Assembly (NCBI RefSeq): GCF_002735695.1
Contig: NZ_PDZH01000036.1
Location: 1 to 38,261 of the forward strand
DNA: 38,261 nt
From: Chitinimonas sp. BJB300
Lineage (GTDB): Bacteria > Pseudomonadota > Gammaproteobacteria > Burkholderiales > Chitinimonadaceae
Direction: 5' to 3'
Within the stretch, counting starts at the first letter, position 1, and the number at the start of each line of letters is the position of its first letter. The position numbers were made by a program, and so were the translations under genes. Positions 9,297 through 18,862 of the stretch are shown piece after piece. The notes under the pieces are model-generated. The model worked only from the letters and a program-made list of their open reading frames with translations, had not been told where the DNA came from and made no database searches.

Positions 9297-9744
9297 ATAC
9301 ACAAGCAGGAATCGCAAGTCTCCACGCCGGGTAAACCCTTGTGCAAGCAATTTTCACCGCACAGACTGTCTACCCCGCCACTCAATTCATATAGACAACA
9401 CCTGTAGGAACCATTGGCACTATTGCTTTGGCAATGCATGCCACAAAGGCACAAAGCCGTTTTTTGGCAAGCCTCACTGACAAATACACATCAACTTGGT
9501 TGCATTTGCCTGCACTGCTTTGCCACACCCCATCTCTCCTTCACGGAATCAGAAACATACAGCCACCCCATGGCCAGCTAAGCATTGAGGTAAATACTCC
9601 AATGCCGTAATAACTGCGGTAAACCGAGGCAGACCAAAGATTTTCCATTAAATTCATTCATTTGTAATGCATACCTCCAGGTACGGACCGCTAGCGCCCC
9701 GGTCCGTCGGGATTTCCCACTCGGACGAGGCGGCAGAGCAAGCC
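9297..9744. other. Gene-free stretch upstream of maeB
   Basis: No convincing gene in about 450 bases. Short frames exist but carry no family signature or ribosome site. The last part before 9745 is the likely upstream promoter region of maeB. Confidence 0.5.
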
Positions 9745-9750
9745 TATAAT
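9745..9750 (+). promoter_or_regulatory. Putative -10 box of maeB
   Basis: A perfect TATAAT lies 38 bp before the chosen maeB start. No good TTGACA-like box is seen at 16-18 bp upstream, so an activator or weak -35 would be needed. Confidence 0.45.
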
Positions 9751-9788
9751 CGCGAGCTACCCTACCCAGATGATGTATGGAGTGTGAG

Positions 9789-12068
9789 ATGGATGAAGAA
9801 CTACGAAAAAGCGCGCTCGATTACCACCAGTTTCCGCGTCCCGGCAAGATTCAAGTTGCCCCGACCAAGCCGCTGTCCAGCCAGCGGGACCTTGCCCTAG
9901 CCTATTCACCGGGCGTTGCCGCTGCCTGCGACGCCATTGTTGAAGACCCACTCAACGCCTTCAAATACACCGCCCGCGGCAATCTGGTGGCGGTCATATC
10001 AAATGGCACTGCTGTGCTAGGCCTGGGCAATATCGGCCCCTTGGCCGGCAAGCCGGTCATGGAAGGTAAAGGGGTGCTGTTCAAGAAGTTTGCTGGCATC
10101 GATGTGTTCGATATCGAAGTCGACGAAAACGACCCCGACAAACTGGTCGATATCATCTGCGCGCTGGAACCCACCTTTGGTGGCATCAACCTTGAGGATA
10201 TCAAGGCCCCAGAGTGCTTCTACGTCGAGCAGAAGTGCCGCGAGCGGATGAAGATTCCCGTCTTCCATGATGACCAGCACGGCACCGCCATCATCACAGC
10301 CTCGGCAGTGCTCAATGGCCTGCGCATCGTCGACAAGGACATTGCTAAGGTTCGCCTCGTCGTATCCGGAGCAGGCGCTGCCGCGATTGCCTGCTTGAAC
10401 CTATTGGTACAACTGGGTATGAACCCCGCCAATATTATCGCCTGCGACTCGAAAGGCGTGGTACACAAGGCCCGCGAAGACTGGGACAAACTGGACGAAT
10501 CCAAAAAACGTTACGCCCAGGACACCCCGCACCGTACATTGAAAGACGCCATGATTGGCGCGGATATCTTCCTAGGCTTGTCCGGCCCCCGTCTGGTCAG
10601 CCAGGACATGGTGCGCAGCATGGCGTCGCACCCATTGATTCTGGCGTTAGCCAACCCGGAGCCAGAAATTCTGCCGCCGCTGGCAAAGGAAGCACGGCCC
10701 GATGCCATCATCTGTACCGGCCGCTCGGACTATCCAAACCAAGTCAACAACGTCCTGTGCTTCCCCTTCATCTTCCGCGGCGCGCTCGATGTTGGCGCAT
10801 CGACCATCAACGATGAGATGAAGCTGGCCTGCGTGCGCGCGATCGCCGACCTGGCCATGGCCGAGCAATCGGACGTGGTGGCCGACGCCTACAGCGGTGA
10901 GTCTCTGAAGTTTGGTCCTGACTACATCATTCCCAAGCCTTTCGACCCACGCCTGATCGTCAAAATCGCACCCGCAGTGGCGAAGGCTGCCATGGATTCC
11001 GGTGTCGCCACTCGCCCCATCGCAGATATGGCGTCCTACCACGAATCGCTCATGCAATTCGTCTACAAGTCCAATCTGTTCATGAAGCCAGTGTTCAGCG
11101 CGGCCAAGAAAGCCAAGGCCCGCGTAGTCTATGCCGAAGGCGAAGACGAACGCGTACTGCATGCAATCCAGGAGATTGTCGACCTGGGCTTGGCCAAACC
11201 TATTCTGATCGGTCGCCCAAGTGTCATCGACATGCGCATCGAAAAACTGGGGCTGCGCATTCGACCAGGGGTGGATTTCGAGCTGGTCAACAACGAGAAC
11301 GACCCACGTTACCGCGAATATTGGACCGAGTATTACCAATTGCGCATGCGTCACGGTGTCAGCCAGGAATACGCCAAACGCGAAGTACGGCGTAAGACCA
11401 CACTGATCGGTGCATTGATGATGCGCCGCGGTGAAGCCGAAGCCATGATCTGCGGCACCTATGGCCATTACCAGGATCACCTCGATTTCGTCTGCCAAAC
11501 CATCGGCAAGCAAGCAGGTACGCATACATTTGGGGCTATGAACGCGCTGATTCTGCCCAAGGGCAACGTGTTCATTACCGATACCTATGTGAACCAGAAC
11601 CCGACGGCCGAACAGCTTGCCGAGGTTACCCTGATGGCAGCCCAAAGCGTGCGCAACTTTGGCATCGTGCCAAAAGTGGCGCTGCTCTCGCATTCCAACT
11701 TTGGATCAGTCTATTCGCCCACTGCGCTCAAGATGCGCGAAACCTTGTCTATCCTGCGTGCGCAAGCGCCGGACCTGGAAGTGGATGGCGAAATGCATGG
11801 CGATGCTGCTTTGTCCGGCACCATCCGGAAAATGATCATGCCGGACTCGACCCTCAAGGGCGACGCCAATCTGCTGGTCATGCCAACGCTGGATGCCGCC
11901 AATATCGCGTTCAACCTGCTCAAGGCCAGTGCAGCCGACGGTGTCACGATCGGCCCCATGCTGCTTGGGGCAGCAAAGCCAGTACATATCCTTACGCCCA
12001 CCGCCTCGGTACGCCGTATTGTCAACATGACCGCCTTGGCGGCAGTGGAAGCAGGCCAGCGAAGCTAA
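9789..12068 (+). CDS. maeB: NADP-dependent malic enzyme with C-terminal phosphotransacetylase-like domain
   Basis: Large bacterial malic enzyme (759 residues) converting L-malate and NADP+ to pyruvate, CO2 and NADPH in the cytoplasm. The malic N-terminal domain covers ~1-150 ([43 protein letters not shown]; the metal/substrate region [11 protein letters not shown]). The dinucleotide-binding domain follows ([25 protein letters not shown]). Residues ~430-759 are a phosphate acetyl/butyryltransferase-like domain ([14 protein letters not shown] ... [11 protein letters not shown] ... [17 protein letters not shown]), which in this family is regulatory (acetyl-CoA) rather than clearly catalytic. I start at the ATG at 9789 because GGAG lies 6 nt upstream and homologs begin MDEELR; an ATG 12 nt earlier lacks a site. 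Confidence 0.96.
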   Translation: MDEELRKSALDYHQFPRPGKIQVAPTKPLSSQRDLALAYSPGVAAACDAIVEDPLNAFKYTARGNLVAVISNGTAVLGLGNIGPLAGKPVMEGKGVLFKKFAGIDVFDIEVDENDPDKLVDIICALEPTFGGINLEDIKAPECFYVEQKCRERMKIPVFHDDQHGTAIITASAVLNGLRIVDKDIAKVRLVVSGAGAAAIACLNLLVQLGMNPANIIACDSKGVVHKAREDWDKLDESKKRYAQDTPHRTLKDAMIGADIFLGLSGPRLVSQDMVRSMASHPLILALANPEPEILPPLAKEARPDAIICTGRSDYPNQVNNVLCFPFIFRGALDVGASTINDEMKLACVRAIADLAMAEQSDVVADAYSGESLKFGPDYIIPKPFDPRLIVKIAPAVAKAAMDSGVATRPIADMASYHESLMQFVYKSNLFMKPVFSAAKKAKARVVYAEGEDERVLHAIQEIVDLGLAKPILIGRPSVIDMRIEKLGLRIRPGVDFELVNNENDPRYREYWTEYYQLRMRHGVSQEYAKREVRRKTTLIGALMMRRGEAEAMICGTYGHYQDHLDFVCQTIGKQAGTHTFGAMNALILPKGNVFITDTYVNQNPTAEQLAEVTLMAAQSVRNFGIVPKVALLSHSNFGSVYSPTALKMRETLSILRAQAPDLEVDGEMHGDAALSGTIRKMIMPDSTLKGDANLLVMPTLDAANIAFNLLKASAADGVTIGPMLLGAAKPVHILTPTASVRRIVNMTALAAVEAGQRS

Positions 12069-12095
12069 TTGCCTGCCTCCTACCGCGCCCCAAAC

Positions 12096-12124
12096 AAAAC
12101 ACCCCGCATTATGCGGGGTGTTTT
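12096..12124. terminator. Strong bidirectional terminator after maeB
   Basis: A 14-bp perfect stem with a one-base centre: AAAACACCCCGCAT pairs with ATGCGGGGTGTTTT. A/T runs on both sides let it serve maeB and the convergent gene ending at 12171. Confidence 0.9.
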
Positions 12125-12170
12125 GTTATTCACCCTCTCATTATCAATTAATTGAAACTTGCTTGAATTG

Positions 12171-12812
12171 TCACTGCTTAATCAAAGTAACACCACACTT
12201 CTGTAAATTACCAAAATCATATCCAGACATTTGAATTGAATTACCTGCTTGTACAGCACTGACTATTTCACTGTTATTCATACAGCCAAACCATGTAGAA
12301 CTATTGTAGGTACCTATTTTCCCCCAGGAAAAATTTTCATAGCCTGGGATTTTATCAATACCTGCATTTCGCAAATCGAGCTCAAACGGATGGCCCGCGA
12401 TTACGCCGCTCACCCAAGTGGCTGACATTTGCCCACCGCCACTATAACAAGATAGCGCTGTTTGCATACGGCCTGCATTAAGAATAGCTACACTTGCACT
12501 ACAGGAATAACTTCCACCTGCATCTTTATAATTGCCTGGCACAAACCCATTGCCAAAAAAGGTGGGGGAAGCTGTTGCCACAATAGTGGAACTGGTCGTA
12601 TTAATCATGCCACTATCAGTAACGCTAAGCGTAACCGCCACATCATAATAACCAACCTTACCGCTCACATCTTTGGTTGGAACACGATAAATATGAACTT
12701 GATTATCTGCACCAATAATATTTGACTTTTCCAAGTAAGCTGCTGGCGCAGCAAAAGCAACAATTGGAGTCAAGACTGCGGCAATAATAGACACAATGTT
12801 TTTTTCTAACAT
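12171..12812 (-). CDS. Secreted protein of unknown function
   Basis: A 213-residue exported protein that I do not recognise. AGGAGGT lies exactly 6 nt before the ATG at 12812, so the longer frame to 12845 is rejected. The signal peptide is MLEKNIVSIIAAVLTPIVAFA with cleavage before APAAY. The mature part is rich in Ser/Thr/Gly/Asn and beta-like, with four Cys (SYSCSA, LSCYSGG, WFGCMNN, LQKCGV) that could make two disulfides. Base composition is visibly more AT-rich than the genes on either side, hinting at transfer or weak expression constraint. It stands alone between maeB's terminator and the isoamylase, convergent with maeB. No catalytic motif is visible. Confidence 0.75.
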   Translation of the reverse strand: MLEKNIVSIIAAVLTPIVAFAAPAAYLEKSNIIGADNQVHIYRVPTKDVSGKVGYYDVAVTLSVTDSGMINTTSSTIVATASPTFFGNGFVPGNYKDAGGSYSCSASVAILNAGRMQTALSCYSGGGQMSATWVSGVIAGHPFELDLRNAGIDKIPGYENFSWGKIGTYNSSTWFGCMNNSEIVSAVQAGNSIQMSGYDFGNLQKCGVTLIKQ

Positions 12813-13070
12813 GGCAATACCTCCTGGATTCATTTTAATAAGCATATTTATTTACCAATCCACCAATCAGAACCTGAAGGAAAGCAACGCTTTCTCATTC
12901 AAGATAAAAAGCCGTTCTTCTATGCAGAAAGTACTCATTCATACTTCGTACTATCTACATTGCATTGCTATATTGGCGGCTGGCAGTCTCAGGGTAGGTT
13001 ATGAATGCTGATTATGTGTCGTGTTAATCATGTTTATATTACCAGCACAGCAAACCCTTCTTATTACTTA
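12813..13070. other. Intergenic, AT-rich
   Basis: Upstream region of the secreted orphan, containing its presumed promoter; no gene seen. It ends with TTA just before an IS5-type terminus at 13071. Confidence 0.5.
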
Positions 13071-13179
13071 GAACCTGTTCAAGATTTGTCACCGTCAGCG
13101 GGGTACAATGAAAAAACCAACTGTGCTTTTGTACGCGAAGCTTTCGCGCAGCCCATGAGCCCGAGTCACGGCTGCGCAG
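13071..13179. repeat. Solo IS terminus plus 40-bp repeat (copy A)
   Basis: It begins with GAACCTGTTCAAGATTTG, preceded by TTA, the same terminal sequence and TNA context as the MITE family. It ends with a 40-bp stretch at 13140-13179 (core CATGAGCCC and TCACGGCTGCGCAG) that recurs at 30203-30242 with 35 of 40 identities by eye. A short CGCGAA/TTCGCG hairpin lies at the junction. It looks like the end of a vanished element. Confidence 0.5.
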
Positions 13180-13198
13180 CAAAACCACAAACCAGCTA

Positions 13199-15493
13199 CT
13201 ACTTGGCGATCAACACCACCACACCTCGGCCACATACAGTATAAGGAGTGGATTCGGCCCCAATAAGGTCCTCCATGCCCGGATTGCGTACCTGATCATT
13301 TCCCTCAGCCCAAGCACAGCTATCCGCCACCCGGTACCAGTTCCGTCCCGTACCAGGCCAAGGCAGGCTAAAGGGGACGCTATCACGCCAACCGTTGTAA
13401 GCCACATAAAGGGCAGCAGCACTGTCCCCCAACTCAGTGCCATCAATCCGCCAAGCAATAGCATGGTTATTGGCATTGTCGAAATAGGCAGCGTCCGCCA
13501 CACCACCATCAGAACGAAACCAACGCAGCTGTTCCATCCCATTCCCGTTCAAATCCACCGCTGAATAAAAATTGGCTGGGCGAAGCGCAGGGTGCGCCTT
13601 ACGAAACGCAATCATGCGTTGGGTGAAGGTACGAAACTGGGTTTGATCGGTAGTCCATTGCCAATTCAGCCAGTTGGCTCTGGAATCAAGGTTATAAGGG
13701 TTGTTGTTGCAATTCAGGGTGCGCAGGTATTCATCCCCCGCTACCAGCATGGGCGTGCCACCCGAGAGCAGCAACAACGCCAATGCATTACGTGCTGCCT
13801 TACGTTGGTCTGCAGCAATACCATCCTGGTTCCAACTGAAGTTGAAGTCTTCACCCCCATCCGATGGTCCATACGGCCAGGACTGCAGGTTGTTTTTGCT
13901 GTTACAGCTATATAAGTCCTTGAGGGTAAAGCCATCGTGGGCGGTAATGAAGTTGATCGAATGCCACGGTTTACGGCCATCGTCCTGATACAAGTCGCTC
14001 GAACCGGTGAACCGCATCGCTAACTGCCCTGGGGTGATGGCTTCACCTCCCATAACATTCTGGTCTTTGCGCAAGGTGTCGCGATACATGCCATTCCACT
14101 CTGCCCAAGCACTGGGAAAGCCACCTACCTGATAGCTATTTCCGCCAATCGCCCAGGGTTCAGCAATCAAGTCCATACCACTGCCACCATTACCCGGACG
14201 CGGTGGTAACTCGTTGGTAATACGATTGATTGCATTAGAGGCGTCTTGCTTATCGAAATTGAAGCAACCGTGCTCACAACTGTTACCCAATATGGGTGCC
14301 AAGTCGAAGCGGTAGCCATCTACTCCCATAGCATCCCGCCAATACACCAAGGAATCGATAATCAGGTTCTGCGCCACCAGGTTACGTGTATTGTAGTTGC
14401 CGCCTACACCGGTGTTATCGACATTGTGCTGCTTGTCTGAGCTTAGGGAGTAATAGGTCGGGTTATCCAGGCCGCGCCAGCTATAGAGGTTGTAGGTATT
14501 TTTGTCATCCAAATGCCACGCACCGCCTTCGCCGGTATGGTTGTAAACCACATCGATCAGTACTTTGATACCCGCATCATGAAACACCTTCACCATGTCC
14601 TTGAACTCTCGTGTCGGCCCACCTGCTGATTTGTCACTGGCATAGCGGCGATCGGGCGCGAAATAGTTCAGGGTCATGTACCCCCAGTAGTTGTCGCCTA
14701 AGGTGGTGGTTGGGTTCAGTTCGTGATTGTCATTCTGGGTCTCCTGCACCGGTAGGAATTCAATCGCGGTGATACCCAAGCCAGCCAACGCAGCCGCCTT
14801 CATACCTGCACCCTTGTAGGTGCCACGATACGCAGCCGGGATGCTGTCATCGTTCATCGTCAGGCCACGCACATGTGCCTCGTAGATCACATCATCCTTG
14901 AGCGCCCGGATCGGCTTCATACCGGTACTACGTGTATCAGGGCGTAACACGATGCTTTTTGGCGCTTCACTACCATTATCTGTGTGCCTATACAACGGGC
15001 CACTGGCATAGATGGCCCCTTCTGCCAACTCCTTCGGCGCCGGGTCGTGACTCAGCTCCAGCGCATAAGGGTCACTCAAAAGCTTATTCGGATTGAAGCG
15101 ATTTCCCGCTGCATCCACATCACTGATAAAACCAATATTGGAACCCTTGGTCCACCCGTTAGCATAGGGCCAGTTAGGCCCCCATGCACGGTAGCCGTAA
15201 TACACAGTACCGGTAAGACCATATTGTCTTGCTAAGGTGCCGACAGGCAGTGACAAACTCCAAACATTTCCTGGCCTGATATTCATAGGAATGCGCGCCA
15301 CCTCCTGAACGCCCTTTGGGCTTCGGTAGAGATACACCTCAACCCGGGTGGCACGTGAAGAAAATACCTTGAAGTTCAATTTGGTCTGCGTTGCATCGAA
15401 GCGGGCACCCAGTTGATCGGGATTGGCGGCTGCATAGGTGTGCGGCGGGCTGATGGCCAGACAGGCCGAAAGCACCAGATGGCGAAAATGCAT
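13199..15493 (-). CDS. Secreted isoamylase (glycogen/starch debranching enzyme, GH13)
   Basis: Hydrolyses alpha-1,6 branch links of glycogen and amylopectin outside the cytoplasm. The sequence closely follows the Pseudomonas amyloderamosa isoamylase pattern: an N-terminal CBM48-like domain (ARFDATQTKLNFKVFSS; TVYYGYRAWGPNWPYA), then the catalytic barrel with DVVYNHT, nucleophile Asp397 in GYRFDLA, acid Glu445 in LIAEPW, and Asp520 in TAHDGFT. The C-terminal beta domain ends VCGRGVVVLIAK. Numbering is from the ATG at 15493, where GGAG lies 8 nt upstream and a signal peptide follows (MHFRHLVLSACLAISPPHTYAAA); a longer frame reaches 15604. Length of 764 residues is normal. It lacks the short GlgX layout, and the signal peptide argues against cytoplasmic GlgX. 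It is monocistronic here. Confidence 0.93.
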   Translation of the reverse strand: MHFRHLVLSACLAISPPHTYAAANPDQLGARFDATQTKLNFKVFSSRATRVEVYLYRSPKGVQEVARIPMNIRPGNVWSLSLPVGTLARQYGLTGTVYYGYRAWGPNWPYANGWTKGSNIGFISDVDAAGNRFNPNKLLSDPYALELSHDPAPKELAEGAIYASGPLYRHTDNGSEAPKSIVLRPDTRSTGMKPIRALKDDVIYEAHVRGLTMNDDSIPAAYRGTYKGAGMKAAALAGLGITAIEFLPVQETQNDNHELNPTTTLGDNYWGYMTLNYFAPDRRYASDKSAGGPTREFKDMVKVFHDAGIKVLIDVVYNHTGEGGAWHLDDKNTYNLYSWRGLDNPTYYSLSSDKQHNVDNTGVGGNYNTRNLVAQNLIIDSLVYWRDAMGVDGYRFDLAPILGNSCEHGCFNFDKQDASNAINRITNELPPRPGNGGSGMDLIAEPWAIGGNSYQVGGFPSAWAEWNGMYRDTLRKDQNVMGGEAITPGQLAMRFTGSSDLYQDDGRKPWHSINFITAHDGFTLKDLYSCNSKNNLQSWPYGPSDGGEDFNFSWNQDGIAADQRKAARNALALLLLSGGTPMLVAGDEYLRTLNCNNNPYNLDSRANWLNWQWTTDQTQFRTFTQRMIAFRKAHPALRPANFYSAVDLNGNGMEQLRWFRSDGGVADAAYFDNANNHAIAWRIDGTELGDSAAALYVAYNGWRDSVPFSLPWPGTGRNWYRVADSCAWAEGNDQVRNPGMEDLIGAESTPYTVCGRGVVVLIAK

Positions 15494-15806
15494 TGTGTTG
15501 TCTCCATTTTGTGTGTTCGAAACAGGTGAGTTCATGCCCACCAGCTTTACGCGGCCACAACTATCTACAATGCTTACCGCGTAGATCAAGAGACAGCTAT
15601 GCAATTTACTATTCCAGGTACGGTTACGCCCAAACCATCAAAGACCTGCTCAATGGCTTTCAATCAACACCCTCCAGAAAGCCAACAGGCTCAAACAGGA
15701 GTGAACAAAAAACACAACAAGAACAATGAAGCGCTGACGATACAACACCAGAAGAGCGCGGAACGCCTGGGGCCCTGCCATAATGGGCCATCTTCGAGGA
15801 GGGCCT
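15494..15806. other. Divergent intergenic region, no gene
   Basis: About 310 bases between the divergent isoamylase and PhaM-like genes; it must hold both promoters. No clear operator or hairpin was recognised, and the short frames have no ribosome sites. Confidence 0.5.
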
Positions 15807-16067
15807 ATGAGCGACCCGAGCAACACCAACCCATTTGCGTTCTTCCAGCAATTCTTCAAACCAATGGAAGGCATGCAACCATTCATGCCCCCCCTGACCG
15901 AAGAAGAATGTGCCCGCAAAATTGCCGAATTGCGCACAGTCGAGCAATGGCTGGGCATGCAGGTAAGTATGTTGCAAATGAGCATACGCGCCCTGGAATT
16001 ACAACAAGCCAGTTTGGCTGCGCTTAAGCCGAGAGATAAACCAGCCTCAGACAATCCAAGTCGGTAA
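15807..16067 (+). CDS. PhaM-like PHA-granule regulatory protein
   Basis: An 86-residue protein resembling PhaM, which in Ralstonia links polyhydroxybutyrate granules to the nucleoid and activates PHA synthase. The match is the central helix pair LTEEECARKIAELRTVEQWLGMQVSMLQMSIRALELQQASLAAL, preceded by an FFQQFF/PMEGMQPFMPP segment. AGGAGG lies 4 nt before the ATG at 15807; the upstream ATG at 15783 has none. It is shorter than PhaM because the Lys/Ala-rich histone-like tail that binds DNA is nearly absent (ends KPRDKPASDNPSR), so DNA binding is doubtful. No other pha gene is nearby. The family assignment rests on the helical core only. Confidence 0.75.
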   Translation: MSDPSNTNPFAFFQQFFKPMEGMQPFMPPLTEEECARKIAELRTVEQWLGMQVSMLQMSIRALELQQASLAALKPRDKPASDNPSR

Positions 16068-16134
16068 CAGCGTAATGCATCAGGCCGCCATAGCGGCCAG
16101 AATTGAAAAAGCTGTAACACAACAAGTGTGTTGC

Positions 16135-17352
16135 CTATAACGCCAACTCAGCACTCACGCCAGCTTTACGGGCCTTATGCCAGGACAGCAAGCCAAGCAA
16201 TGTTGCGCCTACCGCCCCCAATGCCAATGTCCAAGGACGTTGCGCCAACACGGGGGAAAGGACGCCAGCCACCAATGCACTGGTCATCAACTGCACAAAC
16301 GACTGCAAAGAAGAAGCCGTACCGCGCTCATTTGGGTAAAGATCAAGCACCAATAGGGTCAGTGTCGGAAACGCCAAGGTGATGCCCACACCGCTGATCA
16401 TGATGGGAATCAAAGCCCAGTACCAGTCCATACGCGGCGCCAGCAGGCAATAGGCTACGTTCACGATACCGGCCAACAGCATCACAAGATAAGCCAGCTG
16501 AATATTCGATGCAGGACTGTGCCGCCCAGCCCGCCAGCCCGAAAGATACGAGCCGGTCATCATGCCTGTAATAACAGGGACAAAGAAGTAACCAAATTCT
16601 GTCGCACCCAACCGCAGATGCGTCAGCACAAACATCGGTGCGGACGATATGTAGATGAACAAGGCTGAAAAATTAAGCGCACCGGAACAACACAGCCAGG
16701 TAAAACGGCGATCCCGCAACATATCGATATAGCGGCCAAACAACGGCAGCGGATCAAGCGGTAGGCGCGCCTCAACAGGATGGGTCTCGGACAACCAACG
16801 CCAGGAGCTGCCAAACAGGATCACCGCAAACAACGCCAAGAACCAGAATGTTGATTCCCAGCCAAAACGCGAGCCAATCAAGCCGCCAATCATAGGGGCA
16901 ATTGCAGGGGCCACCCCAAACACCATGGAAATACGAGACATCACCCGCTGCGCCTCAGCACCGTGGAAACGATCTCGCACGATGGCGCGCCCGACGATGA
17001 TGCCCGAGCCCGCAGAAGCACCTTGTAGCGCACGGTAAACCAACAACTCCCCCAACGAGCTGGAAAACGCACAGCCTACAGAGGCCAGGGTAAACACCCC
17101 CACGCCCCCCAACACCACGCTTCGCCGACCCAGCGCATCGGACAAGGGCCCATGCAATAACGACATGAGGGCATAGGCGAACAAATACACGCTGATGGTT
17201 TGCTGAATCTCTATCGCACCGATACCAAAGGCTTGTTCCATCTGTGGAAAAACCGGAAAGAAAGTATCGATAGAAAACGGGCCAAACATGGATAAACCGG
17301 CAAGCAGCAAGACAAAGCCAGTTCGGGAGGATTCGGTGCGGCTGGACGACAT
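16135..17352 (-). CDS. MFS drug exporter, Bcr/CflA type
   Basis: A 405-residue inner-membrane protein with about 12 hydrophobic segments, of the drug:H+ antiporter (DHA1) Bcr/CflA group. Signatures are FSIDTFFPVFPQM in the first helix (the family's 'D.Y.PA.P.'), GPLSDALGRRSVVLGG after helix 2 (MFS motif A), RALQGASAGSGIIVGRAIVRD in helix 4 (the RxxQG motif) and APMIGGLIGSRFGWESTFWFLA in helix 5 (motif C-like). I use the ATG at 17352 rather than the TTG two codons earlier; no strong ribosome site is visible for either. It is convergent with the PhaM-like gene, whose stop is 67 bp away. The substrate is unknown. Confidence 0.92.
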   Translation of the reverse strand: MSSSRTESSRTGFVLLLAGLSMFGPFSIDTFFPVFPQMEQAFGIGAIEIQQTISVYLFAYALMSLLHGPLSDALGRRSVVLGGVGVFTLASVGCAFSSSLGELLVYRALQGASAGSGIIVGRAIVRDRFHGAEAQRVMSRISMVFGVAPAIAPMIGGLIGSRFGWESTFWFLALFAVILFGSSWRWLSETHPVEARLPLDPLPLFGRYIDMLRDRRFTWLCCSGALNFSALFIYISSAPMFVLTHLRLGATEFGYFFVPVITGMMTGSYLSGWRAGRHSPASNIQLAYLVMLLAGIVNVAYCLLAPRMDWYWALIPIMISGVGITLAFPTLTLLVLDLYPNERGTASSLQSFVQLMTSALVAGVLSPVLAQRPWTLALGAVGATLLGLLSWHKARKAGVSAELAL

Positions 17353-17456
17353 TAGCAATTCGATGAACTAGCGATGAGGATTATCGGATGGTAGTCCTCA
17401 ACCAACCGAATGACCCGAGACAGTTACGACGGTTAACTGCGGACAAACTTCCCTAA

Positions 17457-17596
17457 GAGTCTGTCTAAAGTCTGCTGTGCGTCGGCAATATGGCGTTGAA
17501 AACACCCTCGGAATGCTCATTTACCACTTGTAAACTCCGCTTCCTCGGCTGTTTCCGCCTTATCTTGCCCTAGCTCGCGAGACTTTAGACAGGCTC
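17457..17596 (+). repeat. MITE copy 2
   Basis: A 140-bp copy with ends GAGTCTGTCTAAAGTC and GACTTTAGACAGGCTC; both termini carry the matching change AAC to AGT/GCT region, so the inverted repeat is partly kept. It is flanked by a perfect TAA target duplication (17454-17456 and 17597-17599). A second terminus, GAACCTGTCCAATTTACATA, begins immediately after at 17600. Confidence 0.9.
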
Positions 17597-17836
17597 TAAG
17601 AACCTGTCCAATTTACATACATAATCAATTGGTTAATTAATTCAGGATGGTAATGGGATCAATAACGTGGCTTAAAAACGGGGTTTTGCTACGCCAGTGT
17701 TGCCAGTAGGCAACATGTAAGCATTTGTAAACAGATTGTCATGCCGTATACGTATAAACCGCGCTGTTGCCGACCATAATTGGACGGGTCATGAACTGAT
17801 GTAGCGACAACAATAAACCTACGGAGCCAATCCAAG

Positions 17837-18862
17837 ATGCAAAAGCAATTGATCGCCCTCGCCGTATTCGGTGCACTTACCGCGCCAGCCTTTGCGGAAG
17901 ACAGCAGTGTCAACCTGTATGGTCGCCTCGACATGGGTATAGAGTCCAATGATGACGCCACCACCAATCGCCTGGTTGTACAAAACTTCGCATCACGCAT
18001 TGGCTTCAAGGGAGAGGAAGACCTCAATAATGGCTTGAAAGCGGTTTGGCAGATTGAAACCGTCATTTCACCGGACGAGGCCACAGCCACTGCCTTTGCA
18101 ACCCGTAACAGCTACGTCGGCTTGAAGGGTGGCTTTGGTACCGTATTGATGGGAAATTACGATTCCCCATTCAAGTCGCTGGATAGAAACGTCAGCTTGT
18201 TGTGGAACCAAGGCGATGCCATGGAACAATTTATCCATGGCAAAGCCTCTGCTGCAGGATTGGGTATGAACGCCCACGTTCGCCAGAAAAATGTCATCCA
18301 ATACCACAGCCCAAACATGAGCGGTTTCTTGGTCAGGGCGTCTTACGCGCCGGATGAAGCCAAAGTCAAAGGCGGCACCAACAAGCAGGAATACTCATTT
18401 TCCGGCGAGTACGATGCGGGTATGTGGAACGTCGGCGCTGCCTACTACGCCAAGGAAGATGCCGTTGCCCTGGGCAAAGATTTCAATGCCATCAAGCTCA
18501 TTGCCGGCATGAAGATGGGAGATATCACCTTTGGTGGCGCATATAGCAAGATCGACAATGATGCAGGTAAAAAAACCGACGTCTTCATGCTTGCCGGTGC
18601 TTACAAGATGGGGGCAACCACGCTGAAAGCATCGGTTGCCACAGCGAAGGAAACTGCCAGCAACGCCAAGGATGGTGTGGACTTCCTCGCCCTCGAAGTG
18701 GATTACGCCATGAGCAAGCGTAGCACCCTGTACGGCTACTTGGCACAGATCAAGAACGAAGACTTAGGCATCGCCAAGTTTGAAACCGGCGACAACAAAT
18801 TCCCACCAGCCGCAGGCAAAGACCCGCGTGTATTTGGTGTTGCAATTCGCCACCTTTTCTAA
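17837..18862 (+). CDS. Outer-membrane porin (gram-negative trimeric type), copy 1
   Basis: A 341-residue general diffusion porin of the betaproteobacterial OmpC/PorB-like family. The signal peptide is MQKQLIALAVFGALTAPAFA, cleaved before EDSSVNLYGRLD. The first strand VNLYGRLDMGIE, the turn SRIGFKGEEDLNNGLKAVWQIE, the constriction-loop region (FGTVLMGNYDSPFKSLD) and the C-terminal strand ending RVFGVAIRHLF with terminal Phe are all diagnostic of BAM-inserted barrels. CGGAG lies about 13 nt before the ATG, slightly far. A related but clearly different porin follows (19296-20324) on the same strand after 433 bp, so the pair is probably an old duplication under separate control. Confidence 0.95.
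   Translation: MQKQLIALAVFGALTAPAFAEDSSVNLYGRLDMGIESNDDATTNRLVVQNFASRIGFKGEEDLNNGLKAVWQIETVISPDEATATAFATRNSYVGLKGGFGTVLMGNYDSPFKSLDRNVSLLWNQGDAMEQFIHGKASAAGLGMNAHVRQKNVIQYHSPNMSGFLVRASYAPDEAKVKGGTNKQEYSFSGEYDAGMWNVGAAYYAKEDAVALGKDFNAIKLIAGMKMGDITFGGAYSKIDNDAGKKTDVFMLAGAYKMGATTLKASVATAKETASNAKDGVDFLALEVDYAMSKRSTLYGYLAQIKNEDLGIAKFETGDNKFPPAAGKDPRVFGVAIRHLF

Noticed and set aside
10647-11693. Long minus-strand open frame opposite maeB
   Set aside because: Shadow of the high-GC maeB coding strand; composition and lack of any motif show it is not a gene.
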